Positions 54,540-64,000 of a stretch of DNA of 64,000 nt are shown piece after piece. Origin of the DNA: Comamonadaceae bacterium (GTDB lineage: Bacteria; Pseudomonadota; Gammaproteobacteria; Burkholderiales; Burkholderiaceae_C). Numbering within the stretch: position 1 is the stretch's first letter; the number at the start of each line of letters is the position of its first letter. Under the pieces are notes generated by a model. The model saw nothing but the letters and a program-made list of their open reading frames with translations, was not told the DNA's origin and ran no database searches. Location of the stretch: contig QZKF01000056.1 in assembly GCA_003599455.1 (NCBI GenBank), positions 1 to 64,000 of the forward strand, read 5' to 3'. The position numbers were made by a program, and so were the translations under genes.

Positions 54540-55945
54540 GCGCCCGCTCCCTGCGCCAGTTCGATCACCCGGCCGGCCACCGTGCCCACGGTGCCGGCGC
54601 CCATGCACAGCACCACGTCGCCGTCCCGCGCGTTGTCCAGCACGGCCTGCGGCATGGCGGCGATGTCGTCCACGAACACCGGTTCGAGCTTGCCGGCCAC
54701 GCGCAGCGCACGCGCCAGCGAACGGCCATCGGCCGCCACGATCGGCGCTTCGCCGGCCGCGTAGACCTCGGCCAGCAGCACCGCGTCGGCCTGGTTGATC
54801 ACCTTCACGAAGTCCTCGAAGCAGTCGCGCGTGCGGGTGTAGCGGTGCGGCTGGAAGGCCAGCACCAGGCGCCGGCCCGGGTAGGCGCCGCGCGCCGCAG
54901 CCAGCGTGGCCGCCATTTCCACCGGGTGGTGGCCGTAGTCGTCGACCACGGTGCAGCTGCCGCCGCCGGGCAGGCGGGCTTCGCCGTAGCGCTGGAAGCG
55001 CCGGCCCACGCCCTTGAATTCGGCCAGCGCCTGCTGCACCGCCGCGTCGTCCACGCCGAGCTCGACCGCGATGCCGATGGCCGCCAGCGCGTTGAGCACG
55101 TTGTGCTCGCCCGGCAGATTGAGCACCACGTCCAGGTCGGGCAGCTCCACACCGTTGCGGCGCTGCACGGTGAAATGCATCTGCGTGTCCACCGCGCGCA
55201 CGTTGACGGCGCGCACCTGCGCGTCTTCCGAGAAGCCGTAGCTGGTGATGGGGCGCGCGATCAGCGGCAGGATCTCGCGGATCGCCGCGTCGTCCACGCA
55301 CACCACGGCCGCGCCATAGAACGGCATCTTGTGCAGGAACTCGACGAAGGCGGCCTTGAGCTTGCCGAAGTCGTGGCCGTAGGTGTCCATGTGGTCGGCG
55401 TCGATGTTGGTCACGACCGAGAGCACCGGCAGCAGGTTGAGGAACGAAGCGTCCGACTCGTCGGCCTCGACCACGATGTACTCGCCCGAGCCGAGCTGCG
55501 CGTTGGCGCCCGCGCTGTTCAGGCGCCCACCGATCACGAAGGTGGGGTCCATGTGGGCGGCGGCCAGCACGCTGGCCACCAGGCTGGTGGTGGTGGTCTT
55601 GCCGTGCGTGCCGGCGATCGCCACGCCCTTCTTCATGCGCATCAGCTCGGCCAGCATCACCGCGCGCGGCACCACCGGCACCAGCTTTGCGTGCGCGGCA
55701 ACCACTTCCGGGTTGTCTTCCTTCACCGCGGTGGAGGTGACGATGGCGTCGGCGCCCTCGATGTGCGCGGCATCGTGGCCGACGAACACCTGGGCCCCGA
55801 GCGCCACCAGGCGGCGCGTGACCGTGCTCTCGCCCAGGTCGCTGCCGGAGATGCGGTAGCCCTGGTTGAGCAGCACCTCGGCAATGCCGCTCATGCCGGC
55901 GCCGCCGATGCCGACGAAGTGGATGTGTCGAATGGCGTGTTTCAT
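54536..55945 (-). CDS. murC: UDP-N-acetylmuramate--L-alanine ligase MurC
   Basis: 469-residue Mur ligase adding L-Ala to UDP-MurNAc. UDP-binding start [23 protein letters not shown] loop [27 protein letters not shown], and C-terminal [16 protein letters not shown] and [16 protein letters not shown]. Overlaps murG and ddlB by 4 nt on each side. Confidence 0.97.
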   Translation of the reverse strand: MKHAIRHIHFVGIGGAGMSGIAEVLLNQGYRISGSDLGESTVTRRLVALGAQVFVGHDAAHIEGADAIVTSTAVKEDNPEVVAAHAKLVPVVPRAVMLAELMRMKKGVAIAGTHGKTTTTSLVASVLAAAHMDPTFVIGGRLNSAGANAQLGSGEYIVVEADESDASFLNLLPVLSVVTNIDADHMDTYGHDFGKLKAAFVEFLHKMPFYGAAVVCVDDAAIREILPLIARPITSYGFSEDAQVRAVNVRAVDTQMHFTVQRRNGVELPDLDVVLNLPGEHNVLNALAAIGIAVELGVDDAAVQQALAEFKGVGRRFQRYGEARLPGGGSCTVVDDYGHHPVEMAATLAAARGAYPGRRLVLAFQPHRYTRTRDCFEDFVKVINQADAVLLAEVYAAGEAPIVAADGRSLARALRVAGKLEPVFVDDIAAMPQAVLDNARDGDVVLCMGAGTVGTVAGRVIELAQGAGA

Positions 55946-57021
55946 GTCTTCTGCACTTTCGCGAGTTGCTCGCAGGCGGACACCACGGCCGCCACGGCCT
56001 GCGTCTTTTCCATCTGCTTGGCCTTCGTGGCCATCGCCATCAATTGGTCGCGCTGCACGGTCTGCAGCGTCTGCGCCAGTGAGTGCGCCGTGAGCTCGGC
56101 CTGCGGCACCAGCCAGGCGGCGCCCACGTCCGCCAGGAAGCGCGCGTTGGTGGTCTGGTGATCGTCCACCGCGGCCGGGAACGGCACGAACAGCGCGGCC
56201 GCGCCGACGGCGGCGATTTCGGTCACGGTGCTGGCGCCGGCGCGGCAGACGATGAGGTCGGCGTCGGCGAAGGCCTGGGCCGTGTTGTCGATGAAGGGCG
56301 TGAGATCGGCCTGCACGCCGGCGGCGATGTAGTTGGCGCGCAGCGCGTCGATCTGCTTCTCGCCGCTCTGGTGCATGACCTGCGGGCGCTGGGCCTTGGG
56401 AATGAGGGCCAGCGCCTGCGGCACCACGTCGTTGAGCGCCTTGGCGCCCAGGCTGCCGCCCACCACCAGCAGGCGCAGCGGGCCGCTGCGGCCGGCAAAG
56501 CGCTCGGCCGGCGCGGGCTGGTGCAGGAAAGGCGTGCGCAGCGGGTTGCCGACCCAGTCGGCCTTCCTGAACACGTTCGGGAAGGCGGTGAACACGCGAT
56601 CGGCCACGCCGGCGAGCACCTTGTTGGCCATGCCGGCGACCGAGTTCTGCTCGTGCAGCACCAGCGGCTTGCCGGCGAGCACGCCCATCATGCCGCCGGG
56701 GAAACTGATGTAGCCGCCCAGGCCCACCACCACGTCGGGCTGAACGCGGCGAACCACCTGCAGCGCCTGCCAGAAGGCGCGCAGCAGGCGCAGCGGCAGC
56801 AAGGCCAGCGTGATCACGCCCTTGCCACGCACGCCGCCGAAGGCGATGGTTTCCAGCGCGAAGCCGCGCGGGGGCACGAGCCGGCTTTCCATGCTGGCCG
56901 GCGCGCCCAGCCAGTGCACGCGCCAGCCCAGTTCGCGCAGGGCTTCGGCCACGGCGAGGCCGGGGAAGATGTGGCCGCCGGTGCCGCCAGCCATCACGAG
57001 GGCGCAGGGTTGGCGTTTCAT
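55942..57021 (-). CDS. murG: UDP-N-acetylglucosamine--lipid I GlcNAc transferase MurG
   Basis: GT28 enzyme making lipid II at the inner face of the membrane. 359 residues with [44 protein letters not shown] and [16 protein letters not shown], and donor-binding [15 protein letters not shown]. Starts on the ftsW stop and ends on the murC start (4-nt overlaps). Confidence 0.97.
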   Translation of the reverse strand: MKRQPCALVMAGGTGGHIFPGLAVAEALRELGWRVHWLGAPASMESRLVPPRGFALETIAFGGVRGKGVITLALLPLRLLRAFWQALQVVRRVQPDVVVGLGGYISFPGGMMGVLAGKPLVLHEQNSVAGMANKVLAGVADRVFTAFPNVFRKADWVGNPLRTPFLHQPAPAERFAGRSGPLRLLVVGGSLGAKALNDVVPQALALIPKAQRPQVMHQSGEKQIDALRANYIAAGVQADLTPFIDNTAQAFADADLIVCRAGASTVTEIAAVGAAALFVPFPAAVDDHQTTNARFLADVGAAWLVPQAELTAHSLAQTLQTVQRDQLMAMATKAKQMEKTQAVAAVVSACEQLAKVQKT

Positions 57022-58343
57022 GAACGGCCGCCCTTCATCATCTGGCGGTTCTCGTAATCAACCCTGAGAACAATGGCAATGGCCACGAGGTTCAGCAGGA
57101 TCGCGGAGCCGCCATAGCTCATCAGGGGCAGGGTGAGGCCCTTGGTGGGCAGAGCGCCCAGGTTCACGCCGATGTTGATGAAGGCCTGGAAGCCCATCCA
57201 CAGGCCCACGCCCTGCGCCACCAGGCCGGCGAAGACCTGGTCGAGCGCGATCGCCTGGCGGCCGATGTGCATGATGCGGCGCGTGAGCCAGAGGAACAGC
57301 GCGATCAGCACCACCACGCCGACCAGGCCGAACTCCTCGCCGATCACCGCGAGCAGGAAGTCGGTGTGGGCCTCGGGCAGCCAGTGCAGCTTCTCCACGC
57401 TGCCGCCCAGCCCGACGCCGAAGATCTCGCCGCGGCCGAAGGCGATCAGCGAGTGCGAGAGCTGGTAGCCCTTGCCCAGCGCGTGTTCGACGCTCCAGGG
57501 GTCGAGGTAGGCGAACACGCGCAGGCGGCGGAATTCGCTGGTCATCACCATCAGCGCGAACGCGCCCACCACCACCAGCGCCATCAGGAAGAACATGCGC
57601 GCGTTCACGCCACCGAGGAACAGGATGCCCATGGCGATCACCACGATCACCATGAAGGCGCCCATGTCGGGTTCGGCCAGCAGCAGCATGCCCACCACGC
57701 CCACGGCCACCGCCATCGGTGCCACGGCATGGAAGAAGCGCTCCTTCACTTCCATCTTGCGCACCATGTAGCTGGCGGCGTAGAGCAGCACCGCGAGCTT
57801 GGCCAGTTCGGAGGGCTGGAAGTTCATGATGCCCAGCGAGATCCAGCGCCGCGCGCCATTGACGCCCTTGCCGATGAAGGGGAACAGCACCAGCACCAGC
57901 AGCAACAGCGCGGCTGCAAACATCCACGGCGCCATCTTTTCCCAGGTGCGCAGCGGGAACTGGAACGCCACCATGGCCGCGATCACGCCGATCACCATGG
58001 AGATGCCATGGCGCAACACGAAGTGGGTGTGGGCGTAGTTCGCGAAGCGCGGGTTGTCCGGCAGCGCGATGGAGGCCGAATACACCATCACCAGGCCCCA
58101 GGCGAGCAGCGCCACCACCACCCACAGCAGGGGCTGGTCGAAACCGAGTTCGCGCACCGCCACGTTGCGCGTGCCGGCGTAGGTGCGGTTGGACAGGCGC
58201 ACCGGCAGGCCGTCGCGCGAGCCGCCACCGGCCAGAGCGCCCGCGAGATCACGCCCGGCCAGGCGCGGCAGGCCGGCGGCGAGCGCGGCGCGCACGCGCT
58301 GCGACCAGGTCGTGGTGGGGGTGGCGGCGGCCTTCTGCCTCAC
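57018..58343 (-). CDS. ftsW: Peptidoglycan glycosyltransferase FtsW
   Basis: Septal SEDS polymerase, 441 residues from a GTG that overlaps the murD stop (GTGA). Cytoplasmic basic N terminus of about 70 residues, ten helices, with [62 protein letters not shown] and [15 protein letters not shown] (each a conserved SEDS block). Works with FtsI during division; RodA at 39316 is the elongation paralog. Confidence 0.96.
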   Translation of the reverse strand: MRQKAAATPTTTWSQRVRAALAAGLPRLAGRDLAGALAGGGSRDGLPVRLSNRTYAGTRNVAVRELGFDQPLLWVVVALLAWGLVMVYSASIALPDNPRFANYAHTHFVLRHGISMVIGVIAAMVAFQFPLRTWEKMAPWMFAAALLLLVLVLFPFIGKGVNGARRWISLGIMNFQPSELAKLAVLLYAASYMVRKMEVKERFFHAVAPMAVAVGVVGMLLLAEPDMGAFMVIVVIAMGILFLGGVNARMFFLMALVVVGAFALMVMTSEFRRLRVFAYLDPWSVEHALGKGYQLSHSLIAFGRGEIFGVGLGGSVEKLHWLPEAHTDFLLAVIGEEFGLVGVVVLIALFLWLTRRIMHIGRQAIALDQVFAGLVAQGVGLWMGFQAFINIGVNLGALPTKGLTLPLMSYGGSAILLNLVAIAIVLRVDYENRQMMKGGRS

Positions 58344-60118
58344 AGCCCGCCCTCCACCGTCATGCCGTGCGCATGCGCCAGCGCGCCCACCGCGTCCACG
58401 AAGACGCGGGCGCGGTGCACGTAGTTGTCGAACATGTCCAGGCTGGCGCAGGCGGGCGACATCAGCACCGCGTCGCCCGAGCGCGCCTGCTGCGCCGAGA
58501 GCGTGACCGCCTCGGGCAGCGTGGCCGCGTCCAGCTGGGGCACATGGGCTTGCTCGAGCGCGGCACCCACGGCCGCGCGGATCAGGCCGGCGTCGCGGCC
58601 GATGTAGACCACGGCGCGCGCAAAGCGCGCCAGCGGCTCGGCCAGCGGCGAAAAGTCCTGACCCTTGCCGTCGCCGCCCAGGATGACCACCAGCCGGCGC
58701 TCGGCGCCCAGGCCACGCACGGCCGCCAGCGTGGCGCCCACGTTGGTGCCCTTGCTGTCGTCGAAGTACTCGACCTCGTCGAGGATGGCCACCGGTTCGA
58801 CGCGGTGCGGCTCGCCGCGGTACTCGCGCAGGCCGTGCAGCATGGGGCCGAGCGCGGCGCCGGTGGACGTGGCCAGCGCGAGCGCGGCCAGCGCGTTGGC
58901 GGCGTTGTGACGGCCGCGGATGCGCAGCGCATCGACCGGCATGAGGCGCTGGTAATACACCTCTTCGTCCTCTTCTGCAGAGCGGCCGCGCTTGCGGGTT
59001 TCGTCCAGCGCCAGCGCGCGCACCAGCCAGGCCATGCCGTTGACCGATTCGATGCCCCAGTCGCCGGCGCGCGCGGGCGTGTCCAGGCCGAAGCTGGCCC
59101 AGGGCCGCGCGCTCTGCTGGCGGTTGCGGTTGCCCACCTTCACCGTCACCAGCCCGGGCTGCAGCGCCATGACCTGTGCGTCGTCGCGGTTGAGCAGCAT
59201 CAGCGCCTGCGTGCCGAACACCGCGGCCTTGGCCTGGGTGTAGGCGGCCATGCTGCCGTGCCAGTCGAGGTGGTCTTCGCTGAGGTTGAGCACGGTGGCC
59301 GCGGTGGGCACCGCGTCCCAGGCGCCGCCGGCCGTGCCGTCGAGCTGGAAGCTGGAGAGCTCGAGCACCCAGACCTTGGGCAGGTGGGCCGGCTGTGGCG
59401 GCTCGATGGGCGGCGGCACGAGCTGGGTCGGGCCCTCGTCGTCGCTGTCGGCTGCTGCCGGCGGGGCTTCGTCTTCGGTGGGTTCGACTGCCTCGGCAGC
59501 GTCGGGTGCCTCGACGGTGGCGTCGGCGGCCGGCGTGTCCACCACCACCGGCGTTTCATCCCGCGCCTCGGCGGCCGCGCGCTCGTCGTCGGCCTGCTGG
59601 GCCACGGCCTCGGTGTCCAGCGCGGCCGACAACACGTCGAGCAGCGCCGGGCCGATGTTGCCGGCCACGGCGACGTTCACGCCCGCGCGCTGCAGCAGCA
59701 GGCCGGTGAGCGAGGTCACGGTGGTCTTGCCGTTGGTGCCGGTGATGGCCAGCACCCGGGGACGGTACGGCAGGCGCTCACGCTGCGCCAGTTCGCGCAG
59801 CGCGCGGGCAAACAGCTCGAGCTCGCCGACCACGGCCACGCCACGGGCCTGGGCCCAGTCGAACACGGCCTGCAGCGAGGCCGGGGCCAGCCCGGGGCTG
59901 CGCGCGATCAGGGTCCATTCGCCGCGCGCCATCAGCGCCTCGTCGAACGGGCCGGACACGAAGACGGCCTGCGGACAATCGGCCTGCAGCGCGGCGCGCT
60001 GTGGCGGTGCGTCCCGCGTGTCGGCCACGGTCACGCGCGCACCCTGGCGCACGCACCAGCGCGCCATGGCCAGGCCGGAGGCGCCCAGGCCGAGGATGAG
60101 GACGTGTTGGTCGTGCAT
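58340..60118 (-). CDS. murD: UDP-N-acetylmuramoyl-L-alanine--D-glutamate ligase MurD with acidic insert
   Basis: Adds D-Glu to UDP-MurNAc-L-Ala. At 592 residues it is about 150 longer than E. coli MurD. Core features: [18 protein letters not shown]-loop [16 protein letters not shown] (about 125-140), [23 protein letters not shown], and the C-terminal [12 protein letters not shown] and [14 protein letters not shown] Glu/Asp/Ala/Pro-rich low-complexity insert fills about residues 170-245 between the P-loop helix and LELSSFQL, and a short charged insert ([16 protein letters not shown]) lies near 365-385. Ends on the ftsW GTG; 5 nt after mraY. Confidence 0.95.
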   Translation of the reverse strand: MHDQHVLILGLGASGLAMARWCVRQGARVTVADTRDAPPQRAALQADCPQAVFVSGPFDEALMARGEWTLIARSPGLAPASLQAVFDWAQARGVAVVGELELFARALRELAQRERLPYRPRVLAITGTNGKTTVTSLTGLLLQRAGVNVAVAGNIGPALLDVLSAALDTEAVAQQADDERAAAEARDETPVVVDTPAADATVEAPDAAEAVEPTEDEAPPAAADSDDEGPTQLVPPPIEPPQPAHLPKVWVLELSSFQLDGTAGGAWDAVPTAATVLNLSEDHLDWHGSMAAYTQAKAAVFGTQALMLLNRDDAQVMALQPGLVTVKVGNRNRQQSARPWASFGLDTPARAGDWGIESVNGMAWLVRALALDETRKRGRSAEEDEEVYYQRLMPVDALRIRGRHNAANALAALALATSTGAALGPMLHGLREYRGEPHRVEPVAILDEVEYFDDSKGTNVGATLAAVRGLGAERRLVVILGGDGKGQDFSPLAEPLARFARAVVYIGRDAGLIRAAVGAALEQAHVPQLDAATLPEAVTLSAQQARSGDAVLMSPACASLDMFDNYVHRARVFVDAVGALAHAHGMTVEGGL

Positions 60119-60123
60119 CGTGT

Positions 60124-61302
60124 TCAGCGCAGCTTCAGCGTGGACAGCCCCACGAGGCACAACAGCATGGTGATGATCCAGAAGCGCACGACGACCTGCG
60201 TCTCCTTCCAGCCCTTTTTCTCGAAGTGGTGGTGCAGCGGCGCCATCTGGAACAGGCGCCGGCCGGTGCCGTAGCGGCGCTTGGTGTACTTGAACCAGAT
60301 CACCTGCAGCATGACCGAGAGCGCCTCGACCACGAAGATGCCGCCCATGATGGCGAGCACGATTTCCTGGCGCACGATGACCGCGATGGTGCCCAGCGCG
60401 CCGCCGAGCGCGAGCGCGCCCACGTCGCCCATGAAGACCTGCGCCGGGTGGGTGTTGAACCACAGGAAGGCCAGGCCCGCACCGGCCATGGCGGCGCAGA
60501 AGATCAGCAGCTCGCCGGCGCCGGGGATGTGCGGCAACAGCAGGTACTTCGCGAACACCACGTTGCCGGTGACGTAGGCGAACACGCCCAGCGCCGAGCC
60601 GACCATGACCACCGGCATGATGGCCAGGCCGTCGAGACCGTCGGTGAGGTTGACCGCGTTGCTGGAGCCGACGATGACGAGGTAGGTCATGACCACGAAG
60701 CCGAACACGCCCAGCGGGTAGCTGATTTCCTTGAAGAAGGGCACCAGCAGGCCGGCCTGCGGCGGCAGGTCCACCGTGAAGCCCGAGCGCACCCAGGCCA
60801 CGAACAGTTCGAGCACGCGCAGGTTGCTGGTTTCGGACACGCTGAAGACCAGGTAGAACGCGGCGACCAGGCCGATCACCGACTGCCAGAAATACTTTTC
60901 GCGCGAGCGCATGCCCTCGGGGTCCTTGTGCACCACCTTGCGCCAGTCGTCCACCCAGCCGATGGCGCCGAACCCCAGCGTGACCAGCAGCACGATCCAG
61001 ACGAAGCGGTTGGACAGGTCGAACCAGAGGATGGTGGAGAGCGCGATCGCGAACAGGATCAGCACGCCCCCCATGGTGGGCGTGCCGCCCTTGCTCAGGT
61101 GGGTCTGCATCGCGTATTCGCGGATCGGCTGGCCGATCTTGAGCGCGGCCAGGCGTCGGATGAAGAAAGGACCGGCGGCCAGCCCCACGAGCAGCGCCGT
61201 GAGCGCGGCCATGACGGCGCGGAACGTGAGGTACTGGAACACCCGCAGGAATCCGAATTCGGGCGACAGGCCTTGCAGCCAGAGGGCCAGGCTAGGCAGC
61301 AT
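60124..61302 (-). CDS. mraY: Phospho-N-acetylmuramoyl-pentapeptide transferase MraY
   Basis: Polytopic enzyme making lipid I. 392 residues and ten helices, with [13 protein letters not shown], the catalytic acids in [13 protein letters not shown] and [38 protein letters not shown] and [15 protein letters not shown], and the nucleotide-side [13 protein letters not shown]. The ATG at 61302 overlaps murF by 11 nt. Confidence 0.97.
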   Translation of the reverse strand: MLPSLALWLQGLSPEFGFLRVFQYLTFRAVMAALTALLVGLAAGPFFIRRLAALKIGQPIREYAMQTHLSKGGTPTMGGVLILFAIALSTILWFDLSNRFVWIVLLVTLGFGAIGWVDDWRKVVHKDPEGMRSREKYFWQSVIGLVAAFYLVFSVSETSNLRVLELFVAWVRSGFTVDLPPQAGLLVPFFKEISYPLGVFGFVVMTYLVIVGSSNAVNLTDGLDGLAIMPVVMVGSALGVFAYVTGNVVFAKYLLLPHIPGAGELLIFCAAMAGAGLAFLWFNTHPAQVFMGDVGALALGGALGTIAVIVRQEIVLAIMGGIFVVEALSVMLQVIWFKYTKRRYGTGRRLFQMAPLHHHFEKKGWKETQVVVRFWIITMLLCLVGLSTLKLR

Positions 61303-62710
61303 GGGCGTTGTCCTTCTTGTCTCTTTGTTGTGAGGGGTCGAGCGCCTGCAGCGCCTGCACCACGCGCTCCATGCGCATGAAGCGCGAGCCCTTGACGAGC
61401 ACGCTGCGGAACACCGGACGGTCGTCGGTCACGACCGCGCAGACCGCGCCGGCCATCGCCGGCACCTCGACCCAATGAACCACCTGGGGCAGGGCCGCGC
61501 TGGCCTGGCGCATCCAGTCGCCCGCCACGTGCACCGCCTCGATGCCGCGCGCGAGGGCGTGGCGCAGCACCTCGTCGTGGAAAGCCAGGCCCTGTTCGCC
61601 GACCTCGCCCATGTCGCCCAGCACCAGCAGGCGCGGCGCGGGCAGCTCGGCCAGCACGTCGATCGCGGCGCGCACCGAATCGGGGTTGGCGTTGTAGGTG
61701 TCGTCGATCAGGGTGAGCTGGCGCTCGCCCAGGTGCAGCGCCAGCGCGCGCGAGCGGCCGCCCACCGGCTCGAAGGCGTCGAGGCCGCGCACCACGGCCT
61801 CCAGCGGCACACCGGCGGCCAGCGCGCAGGCGGTGGCCGCCAGGGCGTTGCGCACGTTGTGGCGGCCGGCGATCCGCAGGCGCACGGTGGCCTTGCCCGC
61901 GGGCGAGGCCAGGCAGAGCGACCAGGCGCCGTCCTGCCATTCGGTCTTGAGCGCGGTGACGTCGGCGCTCGGGTCGGTGTCGCTGAAGCCCATCACGCGC
62001 CGGGCGCCGGCGAGTTCGCGCCACAGCGGCGTGTACGTGTCGTCGGACGGGAACACCGCCACGCCACCAGCGCCCAGCGCCTGGATGACCTGGCCGTTCT
62101 CGCGCGCCACGGCTTCCACCGTGGCCATGAATTCCTGGTGCTCGCGCTGCGCGTTGTTGACCAGCGCAACCGTGGGCAGGGCCAGCGCGGCGAGCTCGGC
62201 GATCTCGCCCGGGTGGTTCATGCCGAGCTCGACCACCGAGAGTTTGTGCGCCTTGGTGAGGCGCAGCAGCGTGAGCGGCACGCCGATGTCGTTGTTGAAG
62301 TTGCCCTGCGTGGCGTGCGCGGCCTCGCCCGCGGCGGCGCGCAGGATGGACGCGATCATCTGCGTGACCGTGGTCTTGCCGTTGCTGCCGGTCACGGCGA
62401 TCAGCGGCAGCGCGAACTGGCTGCGCCACAGGCGCGACAACTCGCCGAGCGCGCGCCGGGTGTCGGGCACCTCCACGCCGGGCAGGCCGGCCGCGGCCAG
62501 GCCGTGCTGCGCGATGGCGGCCAGCGCGCCCTGCCCTGGCGCCTGCGGCAGGAAATCGTGCGCGTCGAAACGCTCGCCCCTGAGCGCCACGAACAGGTCG
62601 CCCGGTTGCAGGCTGCGGGTGTCGGTGTGCACGCGGGTGAAGGGCAGATCGGGCTGGCCCACCACGCGGGCGCCTTCGAGCTGCACCATGAGCTGGCTGA
62701 GGGTCTTCAT
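61292..62710 (-). CDS. murF: UDP-MurNAc-tripeptide--D-Ala-D-Ala ligase MurF
   Basis: Completes the cytoplasmic pentapeptide. 472 residues: [26 protein letters not shown]-loop [46 protein letters not shown] and [20 protein letters not shown] overlap with murE upstream; uses the dipeptide made by DdlB at 53574. Confidence 0.97.
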   Translation of the reverse strand: MKTLSQLMVQLEGARVVGQPDLPFTRVHTDTRSLQPGDLFVALRGERFDAHDFLPQAPGQGALAAIAQHGLAAAGLPGVEVPDTRRALGELSRLWRSQFALPLIAVTGSNGKTTVTQMIASILRAAAGEAAHATQGNFNNDIGVPLTLLRLTKAHKLSVVELGMNHPGEIAELAALALPTVALVNNAQREHQEFMATVEAVARENGQVIQALGAGGVAVFPSDDTYTPLWRELAGARRVMGFSDTDPSADVTALKTEWQDGAWSLCLASPAGKATVRLRIAGRHNVRNALAATACALAAGVPLEAVVRGLDAFEPVGGRSRALALHLGERQLTLIDDTYNANPDSVRAAIDVLAELPAPRLLVLGDMGEVGEQGLAFHDEVLRHALARGIEAVHVAGDWMRQASAALPQVVHWVEVPAMAGAVCAVVTDDRPVFRSVLVKGSRFMRMERVVQALQALDPSQQRDKKDNAHAA

Positions 62711-64000
62711 GCGTGGGCTCCCTGGCTGGCGCGCTGCGCGAGCGCAGCGCGCGCGTGCAGCAGGTCGGAGAACGGCTTCTTCACGCCCATCACGTCCTGG
62801 TAGTCCTCGTGGCCCTTGCCGGCAATCAGCACCACGTCGCGCGCATCGGCACGGGCCACGGCCAGCGCGATGGCGCGGGCGCGGTCGGGCTCGACCAGGG
62901 CGGCGTCCGGCGAGGACAGCCCGGTCACCATCTGGCGCAGGATGGCCTGTGGGTCCTCGCTGCGCGGGTTGTCGCTGGTGAGCACCGGCCGCTGGGCCTC
63001 GCGCTCGGCGGCGGCGGCCATCAACGGGCGCTTGCCGGCGTCGCGGTCGCCGCCGCAACCCACCAGCACCCAGAGCGCGCCACCGCGTTGCCGGGCCAGC
63101 GGCTGCAGCGCCTGCAAGGCCTTTTCAAGCGCGTCGGGCGTGTGGGCGTAGTCCACCAGCACCAGCGGCTGGCCCGGTGTGGCGAGCGCCGCCTGTTCCA
63201 TGCGGCCGGGCACCGGCGTGAGCGCGGCGCAGGCGCGCACCGCGTCGGCCAGCGGCACGCCGAGTGCGCGGGCCGCGGCCAGCACGCACAGCAGGTTGGA
63301 GACGTTGTAGCGGCCCACCAGCGGCAGGCTCAACGCGTGCGTGCCGATGACGCGGCCCTGCGCGTCGCGCTCGCCGACCTGCAAGGCCATGCCGCTGTCG
63401 GTGAAGGCCAGGTCCTGCGCGAACAGGCGCGCGCGGGCCATGCGCGGGCGGTCGCTGTCGCCGGGCTCGATCGCCACGGTCCACACGTCCAGCCCGCGAC
63501 CGGCCAGCGTGGCCGCCAGGCCCACGCCGCGCGCATCGTCCAGGTTCACCACGGCGCTGGCCAGGCCCGGCCAGTCGAACAGCGCGGCCTTGGCGGCCCA
63601 GTAGGCCTCCATGCTGCCGTGGAAGTCCAGGTGGTCCTGCGTGAAGTTGGTGAACACCGCCACGCGCAGCGCCGTGGCGTTCAGACGCCCTTCGACCAGG
63701 CCGATCGACGAGGCCTCGATGGCGCAGGCCTTCAGGCCTTCGTCGACGAAGCGGCGCAGCTGCGTCTGCAGCATCACCGGATCGGGCGTGGTGAGCCCCG
63801 TGGCCACCAGCGGACGGCTGGCGCTGCCCGGCGCGGGCGGCTGGCCCATGCCCAGCGTGCCGACCACGGCACAGGGTTTCTGGCAGAACGACAGCAGTTG
63901 CGCGATCCACCACGCGGTCGAGGTCTTGCCGTTGGTGCCGGTGATGGCGACCATGTCGAGCGCGGCGCTCGGTGCGGCGTGGAAGGCGCTGGCAATGGCG
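62707..64000 (-). CDS. murE: UDP-MurNAc-L-Ala-D-Glu--meso-diaminopimelate ligase MurE (5' part cut by window end)
   Basis: Partial: the frame is open to the window edge (in-frame codons to 63999), so the N-terminal UDP-binding domain is missing. Visible: P-loop [42 protein letters not shown], and LTSDNPRSEDPQAIL, whose DNPR marks meso-diaminopimelate (not lysine) specificity. An internal ATG at 63954 falls just before the P-loop and is not the true start. Overlaps murF by 4 nt. Agrees with Mpl, which handles the same diaminopimelate peptide. Confidence 0.96.
   Translation of the reverse strand, partial: AIASAFHAAPSAALDMVAITGTNGKTSTAWWIAQLLSFCQKPCAVVGTLGMGQPPAPGSASRPLVATGLTTPDPVMLQTQLRRFVDEGLKACAIEASSIGLVEGRLNATALRVAVFTNFTQDHLDFHGSMEAYWAAKAALFDWPGLASAVVNLDDARGVGLAATLAGRGLDVWTVAIEPGDSDRPRMARARLFAQDLAFTDSGMALQVGERDAQGRVIGTHALSLPLVGRYNVSNLLCVLAAARALGVPLADAVRACAALTPVPGRMEQAALATPGQPLVLVDYAHTPDALEKALQALQPLARQRGGALWVLVGCGGDRDAGKRPLMAAAAEREAQRPVLTSDNPRSEDPQAILRQMVTGLSSPDAALVEPDRARAIALAVARADARDVVLIAGKGHEDYQDVMGVKKPFSDLLHARAALAQRASQGAHA

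Noticed and set aside
63954-64000. Internal ATG of murE as gene start
   Set aside because: It would remove the whole UDP-binding domain; the frame continues open to the window edge, so the gene is simply cut.

Overview
The window is a GC-rich (roughly two-thirds G+C) chromosomal stretch of a betaproteobacterium. Gene order (ffh-ccsA-PP0621-pilS-pilR-ampD; the division/cell-wall cluster running from murE to ftsZ and lpxC; RNase II-TonB-mtgA) and protein character point to Burkholderiales, most likely Comamonadaceae (Hydrogenophaga/Acidovorax type). This is inferred from gene content; no marker rRNA is present. Coding density is very high and many neighbours overlap by 4 nt (ATGA/GTGA). I saw no insertion sequence, prophage, CRISPR array, tRNA or rRNA.

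Layout. (1) 73-8675, plus strand: miaB, then a GlrK/QseG/GlrR-type sensor kinase, lipoprotein and sigma-54 regulator, then opgGH for osmoregulated periplasmic glucans. (2) 8773-14656: a five-gene coupled minus-strand operon (SDR, flavin monooxygenase, BASS transporter, extended SDR, EamA exporter) divergent from an IclR regulator, with an IclR-like box inside the overlapping promoters. (3) 14672-21863: CbiM-like membrane protein, ffh, then ccsA-PP0621-pilS-pilR-ampD. (4) 22087-27339: NrdR-box-controlled nrdA, nrdB, and a lysine/alanine-rich histone H1-like protein, each set off by terminators or promoters. (5) 27379-33542, minus: PfkB kinase, DUF3426 protein, prmA, accC, accB, then a TlpA-like thioredoxin and an unknown protein. 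(6) 33632-40473: mpl, an unknown 106-residue protein, DAHP synthase behind a Phe-rich leader peptide and attenuator, tldD, a beta-hydroxyacid dehydrogenase, rodA. (7) 40496-48663, plus: YqiA-like esterase, RNase II-like exonuclease, TonB-like protein, mtgA, plsC, cdsA-like, ruvC, and a dCache-HAMP-PAS protein without an output domain. (8) 48660-64000, minus: a 58-residue membrane protein, lpxC, ftsZ, ftsA, ftsQ, ddlB, murC, murG, ftsW, murD, mraY, murF and the 3' part of murE.

How it fits together. The window is dominated by envelope work: peptidoglycan precursor synthesis and polymerisation (mur genes, mraY, ddlB, ftsW, rodA, mtgA), recycling (ampD, mpl), lipid A and phospholipid steps (lpxC, plsC, cdsA-like, accBC), periplasmic glucans and envelope or surface sensing (GlrK-QseG-GlrR, PilS-PilR). 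The most notable regulatory finds are a classical Phe/Tyr/Trp attenuator in front of DAHP synthase, a textbook NrdR double box in front of nrdA, and a recurring arrangement in which a -10-like hexamer ends about 6 to 8 nt before the start codon without a Shine-Dalgarno sequence, suggesting leaderless transcripts for several genes.
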